Shown here piece by piece: positions 24,195 through 38,430 of a DNA stretch of 64,000 nucleotides; position 1 is the stretch's first letter; each line of letters opens with the position of its first letter. The notes beneath the pieces were generated by a model. The model made no database searches, was not told the origin of the DNA, and saw only the letters and a program-made list of their open reading frames with translations. This DNA comes from Bugula neritina (taxonomy: Eukaryota; Bryozoa; Gymnolaemata; Cheilostomatida; Bugulidae). The translations under genes and the position numbers were made by a program. The stretch lies in contig OZ037768.1 in NCBI GenBank assembly GCA_964035545.1, positions 14,074,175 to 14,138,174 on the forward strand, read 5' to 3'.

Positions 24195-24683
24195 CAGGAT
24201 AGTTAAAGGCAACCTTTTAGCTGCAACTGCCTTGCTGAGGTTTGCATTGTAATCATATAAGAATTCAGTACCAGTAAAATAAAATCTCACCTAATTGTGC
24301 TAGAGTCAAAATTTAAAAACTATGCTGTAGATCTTCTTTTTCTCCAGGGTAGATTTTTTGAAAATTTCAATTTTAATTTTTTTTGCAAAGTTATAGACAA
24401 AAAACTGCCCAATTTTGGCCAATTTTGCCTGAAAAGCTGACTTTTCAGTACCAGTAAAATATCTCAGCAGCAAAGCATGATATCTGAATAAAAATTGCAC
24501 TGCTGGAATCCTGAGATATTTCTCCAGGGTAAATTTTCTTCTTTTTCCAATAACTCTTCTAAATTGCCCACAAATTGGTGATTTATACACTGAAAATGCC
24601 ATATTTTTTCATGGGTAATTAGCAGCGCGCAGCACTTCACGCTTCAATGAGCACGTAGAGATGAGAAGATATTGGCGCGTACA
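24195..24683 (-). mobile_element. Truncated hAT-type element fragment
   Basis: The complement of this segment aligns with the internal part of the hAT copies at 22670-23090 and 41640-42110, including the block around 'tagcacaattag' and the CACTGAAGCGCGAAGTGC-like block. Both terminal inverted repeats are missing. It retains a stretch (..ttactggtactgaattc..) that is present in copy 2 but deleted in copy 1, so it is not derived from copy 1. Confidence 0.7.
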
Positions 24684-24685
24684 TC

Positions 24686-25078
24686 CAGCGAGCTGCAGTA
24701 GTAGACTGAACTACACTGCAACTCGCTGGCTTTTATATACACGTCGGACAAAGACATTCCTTTGTTGCCGAGATCGGAGATCCGAAACGCCGAAATTCGG
24801 CATTTCGGCACTTCGGAAGACCGAAGTGCCGACCTCGGACAACAACAGGAGCACACAAAAGAAAGCAACATTAGTAAAAGAAATATTACATAACTTCAGA
24901 ATGCATATTTCAGTAAAATTACATTATGCTGAAAGCTTTAACAGTAATTACCATACTTAGGCATTAGCAAGCTAGCTTACTTAACTATAATTACAGCATT
25001 AAGAACAATACGCAACAGTATTTATAATACTGATGCACGCTGTTATTTCAGGACAGTAAAGGATGAGAATCCATTACA
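24686..25078 (-). mobile_element. Partial LTR related to the solo LTR at 60222
   Basis: Starts abruptly with the hairpin CCAGCGAGCTGCAG... and contains a TATA-type AT run and a short CCGAAA/TTTCGG palindrome array (24770-24838) like that in the family-2 LTR. Its outer part resembles 60590-60801 (shared GCATTAG.AAGCTA and ATTTACA-type blocks) and it ends in CCATTACA at 25078, the same ending as other LTRs here. The inner end is missing, cut at the hAT fragment. Confidence 0.65.
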
Positions 25079-25620
25079 GTATGTATGTATGTTGGGGTCA
25101 ACTACATATGAATGTAATTAATTACAATTACAATAGACGATGTAAATTTGGTACAATTACTACCTTGTATCAACTCTAGAATACTCGCCACTATAACTTA
25201 TATAAACTTCTGCAAGTTTAAATGCAAAATGCATACCTTTAGAAAATAGTTGTGCAACTTTTATTACATGAATTATTTTATTTCATATCTTAAATTTATG
25301 AATCATGATTTCATTTTTCAAAATGTTTAAATTAAGTGCTCAAAAAATACAATTAAAAAATGTATTCCTGCATAAATACCCTGGTGCAGTTTGACCACAA
25401 CCCCAGCTGTTTTGGCAAAACACATAAAATTGTTTTTTTATTGACATAGTGGTGAATGAGCTGGTTGTTTTTGGCAGTTGGGTAGACTTAAAGTTAAACA
25501 GCTTTACACAATTCTGATTGGCAGGATTTTACACGATCAGTTGATGTTTGTACCAGATTGGCCTAATAATGCATTTACATTTGAAAATGTAGAGTTTTAT
25601 ATAAGCTAGAATAGTGATGG
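25079..25620. other. AT-rich spacer
   Basis: No gene or element recognised between the LTR fragment and the family-1 element. Confidence 0.45.
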
Positions 25621-25925
25621 TGTGGTGGCTCGTGGAGCTACCAACAGCACAATATGCAAGGTTGCGTATTGACCCGGAACTGTGTACTCAGCCAATTAGC
25701 GAAGCTGCTAGTGAGTAGCAGTAGTTAGCTTCGCGCTACTAGCCAGTTGTGAATAGTGTAATAGATTAAATAGACGTGTAGTTTTCTGAATGTTTGTACC
25801 GTTTTTATTATGTATCTTAGACTCAAAATATACTCTTATTAACTCGACTTATCCGGTGAAGTTTCTCTAGCAAGTAAATAGACTCTCTGGATTACACATC
25901 AACCCTAATTCTAAAAAACATAACA
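25621..25925 (+). repeat. 5' LTR of family 1 element
   Basis: A 305-bp LTR from TGTGGTGGCT to CATAACA. It contains an 8-bp stem GCGAAGCT...AGCTTCGC around 25700-25735. It is the same family as 703-1007 and 19242-19548. Confidence 0.95.
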
Positions 25926-25926
25926 G

Positions 25927-25944
25927 TGGTGGCAGCGGTGGGAT
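25927..25944 (+). other. Primer binding site complementary to tRNA-Leu
   Basis: TGGTGGCAGCGGTGGGAT follows the LTR after one base. It equals TGG plus the complement of the last 15 bases of animal tRNA-Leu(AAG/TAG), recalled as ending ATCCCACCGCTGCCA. All three gypsy families in the window carry this site or a one-base variant of it. Confidence 0.8.
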
Positions 25945-25958
25945 AGTGTACATCAAAG

Positions 25959-26729
25959 ATGGAGACTGAAAATGCTAGAAATCAACCACCCCCAGTAGAA
26001 GGTGAGCGTAGAAATGATGTCAATCCTATGAATCATGTGGGAGAAGAAGCTTATCGATATTGCTTGAAAGCCCCCACCTTTACTGGGTCAGAAGATGTCG
26101 AACAGTTTATACAGGAGTTTAGAGAAGTAATGGATATTGCCCAATGGCCGCATAGAGTGGCCCTTATCCAATTGCGGAGAGCGTTGACGGAGCAAGCCAA
26201 GCCGTACGGAGTAGGAACGAACGTAGACGGGATATTGGCTGCGTTGCGGGCCCGTTTTGGCATCTCCGCAATAGACGCCAGGACCAAGTTACAGAGATTG
26301 TGCCGCGCCCCGCGGACCTCGCTGCAGGAACATGCCGCGACAGTGAAGAAGCTGGCACAAATCGCATATGGCGATCTACCAGCACAACATCAAGAGCGTT
26401 ACACCTATGACGCTTTTGTCCAGTCACTAAACGACCTGGGCCTACACCATCAACTACGAGCTAAAGGGATAACCAGGATAGAGGATGCCCTGAAGGCTGG
26501 AGAAGCTTGCCTGTTGGCTACCCAAATGCATCGAGCGCAAAGGAACCCACCAGCAGTTGGAGTCAATGCTGCCAGAGCTACTGCGGGCCCCGAAGCCCCC
26601 CCTCTGGAAGCCGAAGTAGACCGTATGGTAGAGATGTTGGGACAGCTGGTAACAATTCTGGCCAGCGCTGGCTGGCCCCGGTCAGGCCCTGCAGTTGCCC
26701 CCAGCACCTGTGAGGCCGGGCTGGAGTAG
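25959..26729 (+). CDS. Gag, gypsy family 1
   Basis: A 256-aa capsid-type Gag. The first ~35 residues are polar; then a region with FTGSEDVEQFIQEFREV, ALRARFGISAIDARTKL and YTYDAFVQSLNDLGLHHQLRAKG is the usual Ty3/gypsy capsid pattern (the same blocks occur in family 2 Gag at 54680-55579). It ends at TAG 26727. No CCHC zinc knuckle is seen inside this frame. Sequence after the stop keeps a single NCHG remnant where family 2 has its knuckle, so the nucleocapsid end is probably lost by mutation. The pol frame opens about 100 nt downstream. Confidence 0.85.
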   Translation: METENARNQPPPVEGERRNDVNPMNHVGEEAYRYCLKAPTFTGSEDVEQFIQEFREVMDIAQWPHRVALIQLRRALTEQAKPYGVGTNVDGILAALRARFGISAIDARTKLQRLCRAPRTSLQEHAATVKKLAQIAYGDLPAQHQERYTYDAFVQSLNDLGLHHQLRAKGITRIEDALKAGEACLLATQMHRAQRNPPAVGVNAARATAGPEAPPLEAEVDRMVEMLGQLVTILASAGWPRSGPAVAPSTCEAGLE

Positions 26730-26829
26730 TGCTGGTCAAGACCATGGACAGCAAGGACGACCCCAACACCAGGGGGCGTTAAACTGTCACGGCCCGCGGA
26801 CGCCATTCCTCCCCGCGGACCGAAACTGA

Positions 26830-29800
26830 AGGAGCATGGTGGGACACGCCGCCGCCTGTCCGTACGGACACGACGGGACACTCCCCCCAAGTGGCAGGTA
26901 CCACGCAGGACTAGCAGGCCCGCACAGCGGCCGAGTACCTTCTCCCTGCCACTCACTAACCGGTTCCACCGGTTACCTCGGGAAGAGGAGCCCGCCACTG
27001 AATTAGAGCCAGAAGGCCCAGTGGAGAGCTCCGAACCCCGCCGGCACCAACCACGCCGCCGGAAACCCCGTAAATCACGGGTAAAACCCCCGCCGTCCTA
27101 CCCATCCAGGACAACACATGCGGGAGGGGGTGAAAGTACAACCACACGGAGAGAGCTATTTCCTACCCGGAAAGGTGGCGGGTAACGCCGTCACCTTCCT
27201 GCTAGACTCCGGTTGTACTACCAACCTCTTCAGTCGTAGAGTCTTTGAGGCACTGCCTCGCCGGGACAGGGATAGAGTACGATCGTATACGGGAGAACAT
27301 GGCACCTTAGCAGACGGGTCGTGTATTCCCTTCCACGGTATTATCGAGCTCCCTGGGCGTGTCCGAGACCAGGCTGTACAAGAGACCTTTGTCATAAGTC
27401 AACTGGAAGAAGATGCTATCCTCGGAATGCCTTTCTTGAAGCAGCACCAATGCCGCATAGACTTTAGCAAGTCGGCAGTGCTGATGGGCGGGCGAGAACT
27501 CGCCTGTGTGGATAAGTTTGGGCGTCCCCTGGTGGGCGGTGTTCAGGTAGTTCGAAACTGCACCGTACCCGGGTGCTCTCGAGCCACTATCCTCTGCCGA
27601 GTGAACAGCAACCGGATAGCAAGACTCGGGGTCGTTGAAGGCGCGCACGAAAGGATCCAACTCGCCGGTAGTTTAAACCAACTAACTGAACAAGGGGAGA
27701 TCTTAGTGCAGTGTGTCAACCCCTTTACCGAGCCCGTCAAGCTTCCAGCTGGGTCAATGCTGGGCCGGTTCCACTCCGTCCAGGAAGAGGACGTGGGCCC
27801 GTCGCTGGGTGATGCGACGGAGACACCCCCTCGGCACCCTACTCAAAAGAGAGGGGTGGTCCCAACACATATCCGGGAGTTATATGAGACAGCCTGTGGT
27901 GGCTGCGCGAGCAACAAGGAACGCCAAGCTATGGCGAAGTTGCTACGCGACTACGGTGATGTGTTCAGCAGCGGAGATCATGACGTGGGGCTGACTGGAG
28001 TTGTCAGACACGAAATACCGCTGACTGCGGGGACGACCCCTGTCCGGCAACCCACACGAAGGCTGGGGCCGGAGAAAGAGAAGGAGGTTAGCCGACAAGT
28101 ACGGGATCTTCTGGACCGGGGACTGATAGAGCCCGCCCATAGTGCGTGGAGCTCGCCGGTCGTACTGGTCCAGAAGAAAGACGGCAGTTGGCGGTTCTGT
28201 GTGGATTACCGCAAACTCAATAGCGTAACCATACAGGACGCCTACCCTCTACCTCGTATTGACGAGTCATTGGATGCCCTAGCCGGCAGCAAGTACTTCA
28301 GTACGTTAGACTTGCTGAGTGGCTACTGGCAAGTTCCTCTGAGTCCCGACGCCCAGGAGAAAGCGGCGTTTATCACACGGGACGGTTTGTGGAAGTGGAA
28401 GGTGTTGCCTTTCGGGTTAACCTCCGCCCCAGCCACCTTCCAGAGGCTGATGGAGCAAGTCCTTAGCGGGCTCCATTGGAAGACACTGCTGATCTACCTC
28501 GATGATGTCATCGTGATCTCTCCAGACTTCGAGACGCATGTCAGTCGTCTGCGGGAGGTCTTCGAGAGACTCCGAGGTGCCGGTCTTAAACTCAAACCTT
28601 CCAAGTGCACTCTATTGCAGCCGGAGGTCAAGTACCTGGGGCACGTTGTCGGTCGAAACGGCGTGGCAACGGATCCCGAAAAGGTACGGGCGATAGAAGA
28701 CTGGGTCACCCCCCAAGACTTGACCAGACTACGGGCTTTCTTGGGGCTGGTAGGGTATTACAGGCAATACATACCAGACTTCGCGGGCATAGCACAGCCG
28801 TTAAACCGGCTCACCGCAAAGGGAGTGACGTGGCAGTGTACCCCAGTCGAACAAGGAGCGTTCGACCGCCTCAAGGGTTGCCTACTAACGGCACCCATCT
28901 TGGCCTACCCAGACCCCACTCTGGAGTACATCCTCGACACTGACGCCAGTGACCAAAATTTTGGCGCTGTGCTGTCTCATGTGCAGGAAGGCCGAGAAGT
29001 AGTAGTAGCCTACTACAGCAAGTCTCTCTCACCCACTGAACGAAATTACTGCACAACCCGCAAGGAGCTGTTGGCAGTAATCAAGTCCGTGAAGCACTTC
29101 AGACCATACTTATACAGCAGGAAGTTCCGGCTGCGTACGGCTCATGCCTCACTGATCTGGTTGTGTAAGAGAGCAGAGCCCTCCAGTCAGGTCGCCCGGT
29201 GGCTCGAAATCCTAGCTGAGTTCTCATACCGGATCGAACATTGACCGGGCAAGAGACACAGCAATGCGCATGGGCTGAGCCGCCGACCTGATGGGGGTTG
29301 CAAACAGTGTCTCAACATCGAGAGGAGGGACGGAGGTCCCCCGCGATGTGAATTAGAGACACTGGCTCACCACAGAGCACAGTTTGACTGAGACCAGGGT
29401 CAACTCAGGCAGAAAGTTGACGAGTCCCCGGAGGTTGTACAAAACCTCCGCGCCAACCCTGTACTGGCCGATAATGTCCGGGAGCTGAAGAAGCTCCAAG
29501 GAGAGCTGCCTGGAGTAGTAGCGGACATATATCGGGCCAAAAAGGAAGGGCGACGACCCAGCGAGGAACGCATACGGCAGGGATGCGCCGAGTTCCGGCT
29601 ATACTGCCAGCGTTGGGACTCGCTGCGGATCGGGCAGGATGGTCTACTGACCATTTCTCTAGCTGCCAGCGGCAGACATCCGGAGAGGAAGAGGGTGGTC
29701 TGTCCCACTGCCATCCGCCGTGAGTTGATTTGGGACACTCACAAACAGGCTCACGCAGGAGTCAAGAGAGTGATCTCCAAACTACGACTCCGGTGGTATT

Positions 29801-30855
29801 GGCCACAGATGGAGCGGGACGTCCGACTCAGAGTCAAGCAGTGCGAAATCTGCCAGGCCAGTAAGCATGGCCGTCTCCCTGGTGAAGCGGGACGGCGGAG
29901 GCTATATGCTGGCAGGCCCTGGCAAGTGGTAGCCGTTGACCTGGTCGGACCCATGCCCCTGACCCCCAGAGGAAATAGTTGGATCTTAGTATTGACCGAC
30001 CACTTTACTAGGTGGGCAGACGCTCTGGCTATCCCAGATGCGTCAGCCCCAACAGTGGCCAGGGCGCTAGACCAACATGTATTCTGTTACTTCGGGCTTC
30101 CCGAACAGATACACTCTGATCAAGGCGTGCAGTTTCAGTCCCAACTGATGAGCGACCTTTGCCGCCTCTGGGGAGTAAATCAGAGCAGGACGACCCCCTA
30201 TCACCCCCAAGGTAACGGGGTGGTGGAGCGCAATAACCGGATGCTAGGTGATGCGCTCCGGAGTCTCCTCCTTGGACGCGGTCAAGAGGAATGGGACACG
30301 GTGTTGCCGCAAGTCATGCGTGCATACCGTAGCACCCCACACACCAGTACTGGTAAGACCCCAAACCTCTTGATGCTCGGGAGAGAGACTCGTGTCCCTG
30401 ACCATTTTACCTACCACGTTCCAGAGCTAGACAACTCGATCAACGAGTATGCCAGTGAACTAGTGGAACGGATGAAGGTCGCACACGATATACTGCGCGA
30501 ACAGCAGTGGAAGGTGCGACACGAAGATTCCGAGGAACCACCCCTATACCAGACGGGAGATAAGGTGTGGATGGTCAATTACCGTAGGCGTCGCGGACAA
30601 GCAGCTAAGCTACAGCCTAAGTTCGTGGGACCCTACGTGATCGTCGAGGCGATGCCCAACCATACGTACAAGATTGAGCGCTCAGGACAGGTGTCTATTC
30701 AGAATGAGTCTCGCTTGAAACCGTATTGGGCTAGCCCTGATGCAGTGGGAGAAGCCCCCCGTTGTTGGAGCCTAGAAGGCAGACAACAACGTGTGGGCGA
30801 CGGCGGCAGGGACCTGAATATGAAGTGGTCATACCGCGGGAAGAAGACTTGGTGA
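26830..30855 (+). pseudogene. Pol polyprotein, gypsy family 1 (two in-frame TGA stops)
   Basis: One reading frame, open from 26830 (first Met 27118), encodes protease (LDSGCTTNLFSRR, the D-S/T-G site), reverse transcriptase (YPLPRIDESLDAL, STLDLLSGYWQVPL, FGLTSAPATFQ, YLDDVIVIS), RNase H (ILDTDASD, TRKELLAVI) and integrase (HH-CC zinc motif, then DLVGPM, SDQGVQFQSQ and GNGVVERNN, giving D,D,E). The frame is broken by TGA at 29242 (end of RNase H) and 29388 (linker before integrase). The third RNase H motif reads RTAHASL where family 2 has RTDHASL, so a catalytic Asp is lost. A frameshift in a C run near 30755 separates the integrase tail. The integrase catalytic triad is intact. The gene cannot make a full product as it stands. 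Confidence 0.92.
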
Positions 30856-31124
30856 GAGATGAGCGACCGCTTTTGACAACAGAAGCGCGTCCGCCACCGC
30901 CAAATCTAATTCCATCACTTCCAGAAACCGAGCCGGTTCCGGAAGTGCAAAACCCCGCGGAGGGAGGGGCTCCATCCGGAGAACAAGAAGAAGTGACCAC
31001 CAACGGTGAAGTAGAGACGCCACCAGAGGCCCCTGCTAATAAACCGGCGAGCGTGTCACCCCCCCCTAGAACGGGGACAGCGTACGAGGAAACCCCCACC
31101 ATATTTAAAAGACTTCGTATGTGA
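30762..31124 (+). pseudogene. Pol C-terminal tail / inter-ORF region, family 1
   Basis: After the frameshift near 30755 the sequence continues in another frame as a proline- and glutamate-rich tail (LEPRRQ ... VVIPREED ... PPEAPANKPA) that aligns with the start of the 662-aa family-2 ORF at 48773-50761 and with family-3 remnants at 45818-46078. A further shift near 31085 restores a PPPYLKDFVCD motif shared with family 3 (QPPPYLQDFVCD). It is a low-complexity linker between integrase and the third gene. No enzymatic role is known. Confidence 0.6.
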
Positions 31125-31421
31125 CTGCATTAGAAGCGGCACGCATGAAAGTCTAGGGGAAAGCCGTACGGAGAAATGTTGGAGTTGTGATCCCCACGAA
31201 AATATCAACTTTTGCGAGGGCGGAATAGTGGGAGGAATTAATGAGCATAAAGCAAATAGTTCCGACCTCGTGCCACAGAAACGATGCCCAGCCTTTTCTT
31301 ACGCTGACATCGCCAAGGGCAGATGTACTTCACAATTAGCTCCAACCTTACCAAGAACGTTGAGTATGGACACTAATACCGAGTTCACAGGTAAGCCAGT
31401 ATAAGTCTTGTATTCCTATTC

Positions 31422-32258
31422 ATGGAAACAGGCTCGATGCCAGTAAATTCTGAGCTAATTCATCAGATTGAATCAGAATTACTGGGGACCACGTTTCACG
31501 TGAATGACGACGAGGACACGGTAATGGCCGACGGTCTGTTAGACCTGGAGCTAGACACTGTTCTTGGTCAGTCCACACATGATTCACTGGTCTCTCGAGT
31601 GCATTCTAAAAGTTGTGACTCTCAGACTAGTAACAGTCGACAGTCACTAGAATTATGTTGTAAAGATCCACCGCGATCTGACAATAATTCTACTCTTGTA
31701 GACACACTCGCGCCCGTCTCTCCGGGCATGCCTTCCCTAGAGATGGCGTGGGACCCAGAGCCGGCCCCACTAACTTCCACAACTAGACAACTGCCACCCC
31801 AGCTAGAAGCGACCTCTAACTGGACTACCCCTGCCACAGAGACGGAAATTAAGAAATATAGAGGGGATGACAATAACTGCGAGTGCCAGCTATGTCAACA
31901 GCGGTTTACAACCCTTCGTAGATTAAGAGTCCACTTGCCGCAGCATTTTATCACAACGTTCTGCCCCTGCGGGGAATATAGTTATAACCGAGACTATCTG
32001 CTGCGTCATCAACGCACCATGCATTGCTTTCAGGGACACGTATACGACGTGGATAAATCTTCTTACTCAGCATTCCTCGAAGTTATCAGACCTCTCATCA
32101 CCGACCCAGCTCGGCTATCTCGCCTGGAGCAAGGCTTTCCCTCCCCTCGACCCTCACCTCTGAACCCAATGACAAACCTTCGAAATCATCTAGCTCCCCA
32201 CCTCTCCATTCCGTACGTCGACCACAGACGCTTCCCCGTGTCGTACTACAGAGGGTAG
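31422..32258 (+). CDS. ORF3: acidic, two-C2H2-finger protein, family 1
   Basis: A 278-aa ORF lying where an env would be in errantiviruses, but with no signal peptide, membrane segment or furin site. Residues ~20-50 are acidic (NDDEDTVMADGLLDLELD). Residues ~150-205 hold two adjacent C2H2 fingers: CQLC-x12-H-x3-H, then CPC-x12-H-x4-H (around RDYLLRHQRTMH). After a frameshift near 32190-32250 the other frame continues to TAA at 32502 with VVLQRVDT and a heptad coiled coil (NLREVETRANELEQEVYRL). The same layout occurs in families 2 and 3. It looks like a transcription-factor-type DNA-binding protein, which is inference. Both fingers keep all their ligands here, the best-preserved pair of the three copies. 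Confidence 0.75.
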   Translation: METGSMPVNSELIHQIESELLGTTFHVNDDEDTVMADGLLDLELDTVLGQSTHDSLVSRVHSKSCDSQTSNSRQSLELCCKDPPRSDNNSTLVDTLAPVSPGMPSLEMAWDPEPAPLTSTTRQLPPQLEATSNWTTPATETEIKKYRGDDNNCECQLCQQRFTTLRRLRVHLPQHFITTFCPCGEYSYNRDYLLRHQRTMHCFQGHVYDVDKSSYSAFLEVIRPLITDPARLSRLEQGFPSPRPSPLNPMTNLRNHLAPHLSIPYVDHRRFPVSYYRG

Positions 32259-32770
32259 ACACGGAGACGTACACACTTCCTCCCCCGCTCCCATCTTCAG
32301 AACGGAAAAGACACCGACAGCAGCAGACCTTCTCCCGCTCATCTCCTCTGGCCCGCAACTTACGAGAAGTAGAGACTAGGGCAAACGAACTGGAACAAGA
32401 GGTATATAGACTAGCCCCCCCCCCTCCGCATTCATGCCGCATCCAGTGAGCTCCGGTCACTACAGGAGTCCATCAAACGGATGAAACGAGCAGCCCAGGA
32501 TTAATATGATTTCCCGCTCCAGCCTCCCATCTCACTTCTCTACTACCTCTCTGTGGCATTCCCTAGCGTTACTGTGGCATGTACCCTACATGTAGATAAG
32601 ACTCACCAATTACTTAGTGTCATTTCATTGTGCATATTTTATATATATATATATATATCTCACCAGATTGGTTCCTGTATATACATTTTATATCTTTTCT
32701 CTCGTTAGTCCACTGATGTACCTGGTTACTTGTGAATTATATTTTTTTTTATATCAGAAAGAGGGCTTTC

Positions 32771-32785
32771 TGCTGGTGGGGGCGG
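32771..32785 (+). other. Polypurine tract, family 1
   Basis: The G-rich run TGCTGGTGGGGGCGG ends exactly where the 3' LTR begins, the expected place for the plus-strand primer. Confidence 0.65.
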
Positions 32786-33092
32786 TGTGGTGGCTCGTGG
32801 AGCTACCAACAGCACAATACGCAAGGTCGCGTATTGACCCGGAACAATGTACTCAGCCAATTAGCGAAGCTGCTAGTGAGTAGCAGTAGTTAGCTTCGCG
32901 CTACTAGCCAGTTGTGAATAGTGTAATAGATTAAATAGACATGTAGCGTTCTGAATGTTTTGTATCGTTTTTATTATGTATCTTGGACTCAAAATATACT
33001 CTTATTAACTCGACTTATCTCGGTGAAGTTTCTCTAGCAGGTAAATAGACTCTCTGGATTACACATCAACCCTAATTCTGGAAAACATAACA
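32786..33092 (+). repeat. 3' LTR of family 1 element
   Basis: A 307-bp LTR with TG...CA ends, paired with 25621-25925. Differences from the 5' LTR include CAATGTAC for CTGTGTAC near base 60, TTTTGTATC for TTTGTACC, and GGAAAA for AAAAAA near the end. Confidence 0.95.
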
Positions 33093-33138
33093 CTTGGAGG
33101 TAGTGAAATTTAACAAATCACAAACTAATACTCTCTAT

Positions 33139-33485
33139 TGTAGTGGGTCACGCAACGTAGTAATATAAGAATCGTCCTCTCTCCGTTATGGGAATACTAA
33201 GGCCGCAATGTAGTAACCAATCAGAAGAACCGGAAGATATGCTTCTGACTCATGTGACAGTTCCCGGGCAATTAGCAATCATCACGTTGTTGTAAGCGGA
33301 GGCTTGAAGTAGAAACATGTGTTAGTAGTGACTGATGTTATAGTGTAATTTGATGTAATGTTTGTTTTGTATTGTATTGTGGATAATAAACATTACTCGA
33401 CAGCTACCCTAGTAATTGCTAGTAGAATAGCCAACTAAATACACAAGTAGAAAACTCATGCACAGTAATTGTACGAATTACTACA
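33139..33485. mobile_element. Solo LTR of a further LTR family, TSD CTAT
   Basis: The 347-bp segment starts TGTAGTGGG and ends ATTACTACA, with the 6-bp terminal inversion TGTAGT/ACTACA. It is flanked on both sides by CTAT (33135-33138 and 33486-33489). Length, termini and 4-bp duplication fit a solo LTR like the others here. An AATAAA at 33385 suggests plus orientation. It is not similar in body sequence to family 1, 2 or 3 LTRs by eye. Confidence 0.7.
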
Positions 33486-33489
33486 CTAT

Positions 33490-34217
33490 TCCCAAAATAT
33501 AAAGAATATTAGGCATCAACACAAAGTGCAATAAATAGCTTTATTAATCAGATTACTATTGAAATTGCAGCTAAACTTGATTATCAACAACAAATATACA
33601 AATTGAAAGTGATACAGAAAACAAAATAGAATGTTAAAAGCATGACTAGATTACTGTAAAAGTTGGATAAAAACAAAAACTACAATATAAAACAAATATC
33701 AAAATCCGTTCATATTTAAATCAAATATAAAAAAATGCTTGGAAATAATAGACAACTGTAAAAACCACCTTCATTTATCATTATTTTAGAATTTCAAATT
33801 GAATTTTGTTACAGTTGCAAATTTATAGCCCAAAGTTTTAGAATACAGCAGTTAATTTTTTTCAAACCAACTTTCATAGACAAATGAAAATACATTAACA
33901 TAATGAGTTATAATTTAGTGCTGCACATATGCAGATTTAATTCCAAAACAAAAAACACAAACTATGATTAAAGCTTATACAGTGCTTGGCGTTAAAAAGC
34001 AGAATGATTAAACTTAAATAAATTATGCTTTAATCAATAATTGATTGACTATGAGTTATGTTCACCCTCACCTCACATGCCGAAAATAAGATTATTTTAG
34101 GAGTTATGTTTAATCAAAAAAGTTTATATATTATATACAAGCTAGAAAGTTTTCCAAAAACATCAGCATAGGGCATTGTAACATTCATTATAGTGAAGGA
34201 GCAGCTCCACTCAGCTT
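33490..34217. other. 3' flank of CDK5
   Basis: AT-rich sequence downstream of the CDK5 stop codon, presumably 3' UTR in part. No ORF or element recognised. Confidence 0.45.
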
Positions 34218-37483
<3,266 letters not shown>

Positions 37484-38259
37484 AATGACAAATTTTGAAA
37501 GGCTCTATAGCGATCTTTGACCTGGGTAACACACCAAAATAAAATAATATTGTTTCTTATCAATGGCAGTATAGCACTCAAAATACAAACAAAACTTTAC
37601 AACTAAAATCTTTATTAGAGCACAAAAAGATTAGAGCACTCTGACCTGTGGTAGAGCAGCCTATAGTATAGGCAATAAATCCTAAATTTAATACATATTT
37701 GATATTTTGAGAGAATGGCACACATAAATTCAAATTAAGATAAACCACTAATAATAACTTGAACTTTAGTCCAGAATGAGCTGAATACCATCTCACCAAA
37801 AGCTTGATGATTAATATATAACAATAAAATAAATGTCAAAGCTTGAAAATACAAAATTCGTTTTACTGATTGTAACTAGGCAGCGGCCTACTTTCATATA
37901 ATACTAGATACACCACATAAAATTCTACATACTACAAAATATTTTGATGTTTGCATATATATAAGTATATATTTCAATTGCTACAATAATAATTATAACA
38001 ACTGCATCAACTATCAGGTGTTGAATAGTATAGTATGCTGTAAGCTGAAATACAATACTAAGCTTAAAAAAGGCAACAATTACAACCATGTAGATTTTGT
38101 TTAGTTGAAACTATGCCGAACGAAGATGTGATGTAAATAGTTTAGCGGTTAACTTTTAAAGTTGATATTAATCAATGAGTCAAGTGCAAAGTCATTATGT
38201 GGATGAGAATCATCCAAGAAAATTGTGATCAGGATTATGCAGTTTTAATTGGTTGCCAA

Positions 38260-38430
38260 TCAAGCTCCACAGTGCATGAGGCGACAGCACACATATGTAG
38301 TCTCTGCAGCAAAAAATTTCACTACCATATGGGCCTGACAGCCACTTGAGGAAATGTAACAACCTATCATGACTTTACCTGGTGCAGCCAACGTCTCTTG
38401 AGACGAAGAAAGCCGACGACAAATACGACG
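38260..38430 (+). pseudogene. Possible LINE 3'-end remnant with C2H2-like tail
   Basis: On the plus strand the sequence reads AHICSLCSKKFHYHMGLTA and, after a one-base shift, HLRKCNNLS. This looks like the CxxC...IGLxSHxRxC motif that closes many LINE reverse transcriptase ORFs. It is followed by a cgtctcttgagacgaag...ccgacgac stretch of the kind seen at LINE 3' ends. It is too short and degraded for a firm call. Confidence 0.4.

Larger units (their letters stand above)
25621..33092 (+). mobile_element. Full-length Ty3/gypsy element, family 1 (disabled)
   Basis: LTRs at 25621-25925 and 32786-33092 (TG...CA) bound a primer binding site, gag, protease-RT-RNase H-integrase and a third gene with C2H2 fingers, in that order. 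The two LTRs differ at roughly 14 sites of 307 including indels (by eye), so the insertion is not recent. The flanks (ATGG before, CTTG after) do not form a target duplication, which suggests recombination between elements or loss. Lesions: pol has two in-frame TGA codons and later frameshifts, and one RNase H aspartate is alanine. Confidence 0.95.

Noticed and set aside
25927-25944. tRNA-Leu gene fragment
   Set aside because: Only the last ~15 bases of the tRNA match and the site is directly after an LTR; it is a primer binding site.
29242-29390. TGA codons as programmed readthrough or selenocysteine sites
   Set aside because: Two TGA codons lie at non-homologous positions, with no supporting stem-loop seen, in an element with other lesions; decay is simpler.
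31422-32258. ORF3 as a retroviral envelope gene
   Set aside because: No signal peptide, transmembrane segment, cleavage site or glycosylation-rich ectodomain; the visible domains are zinc fingers and a coiled coil.
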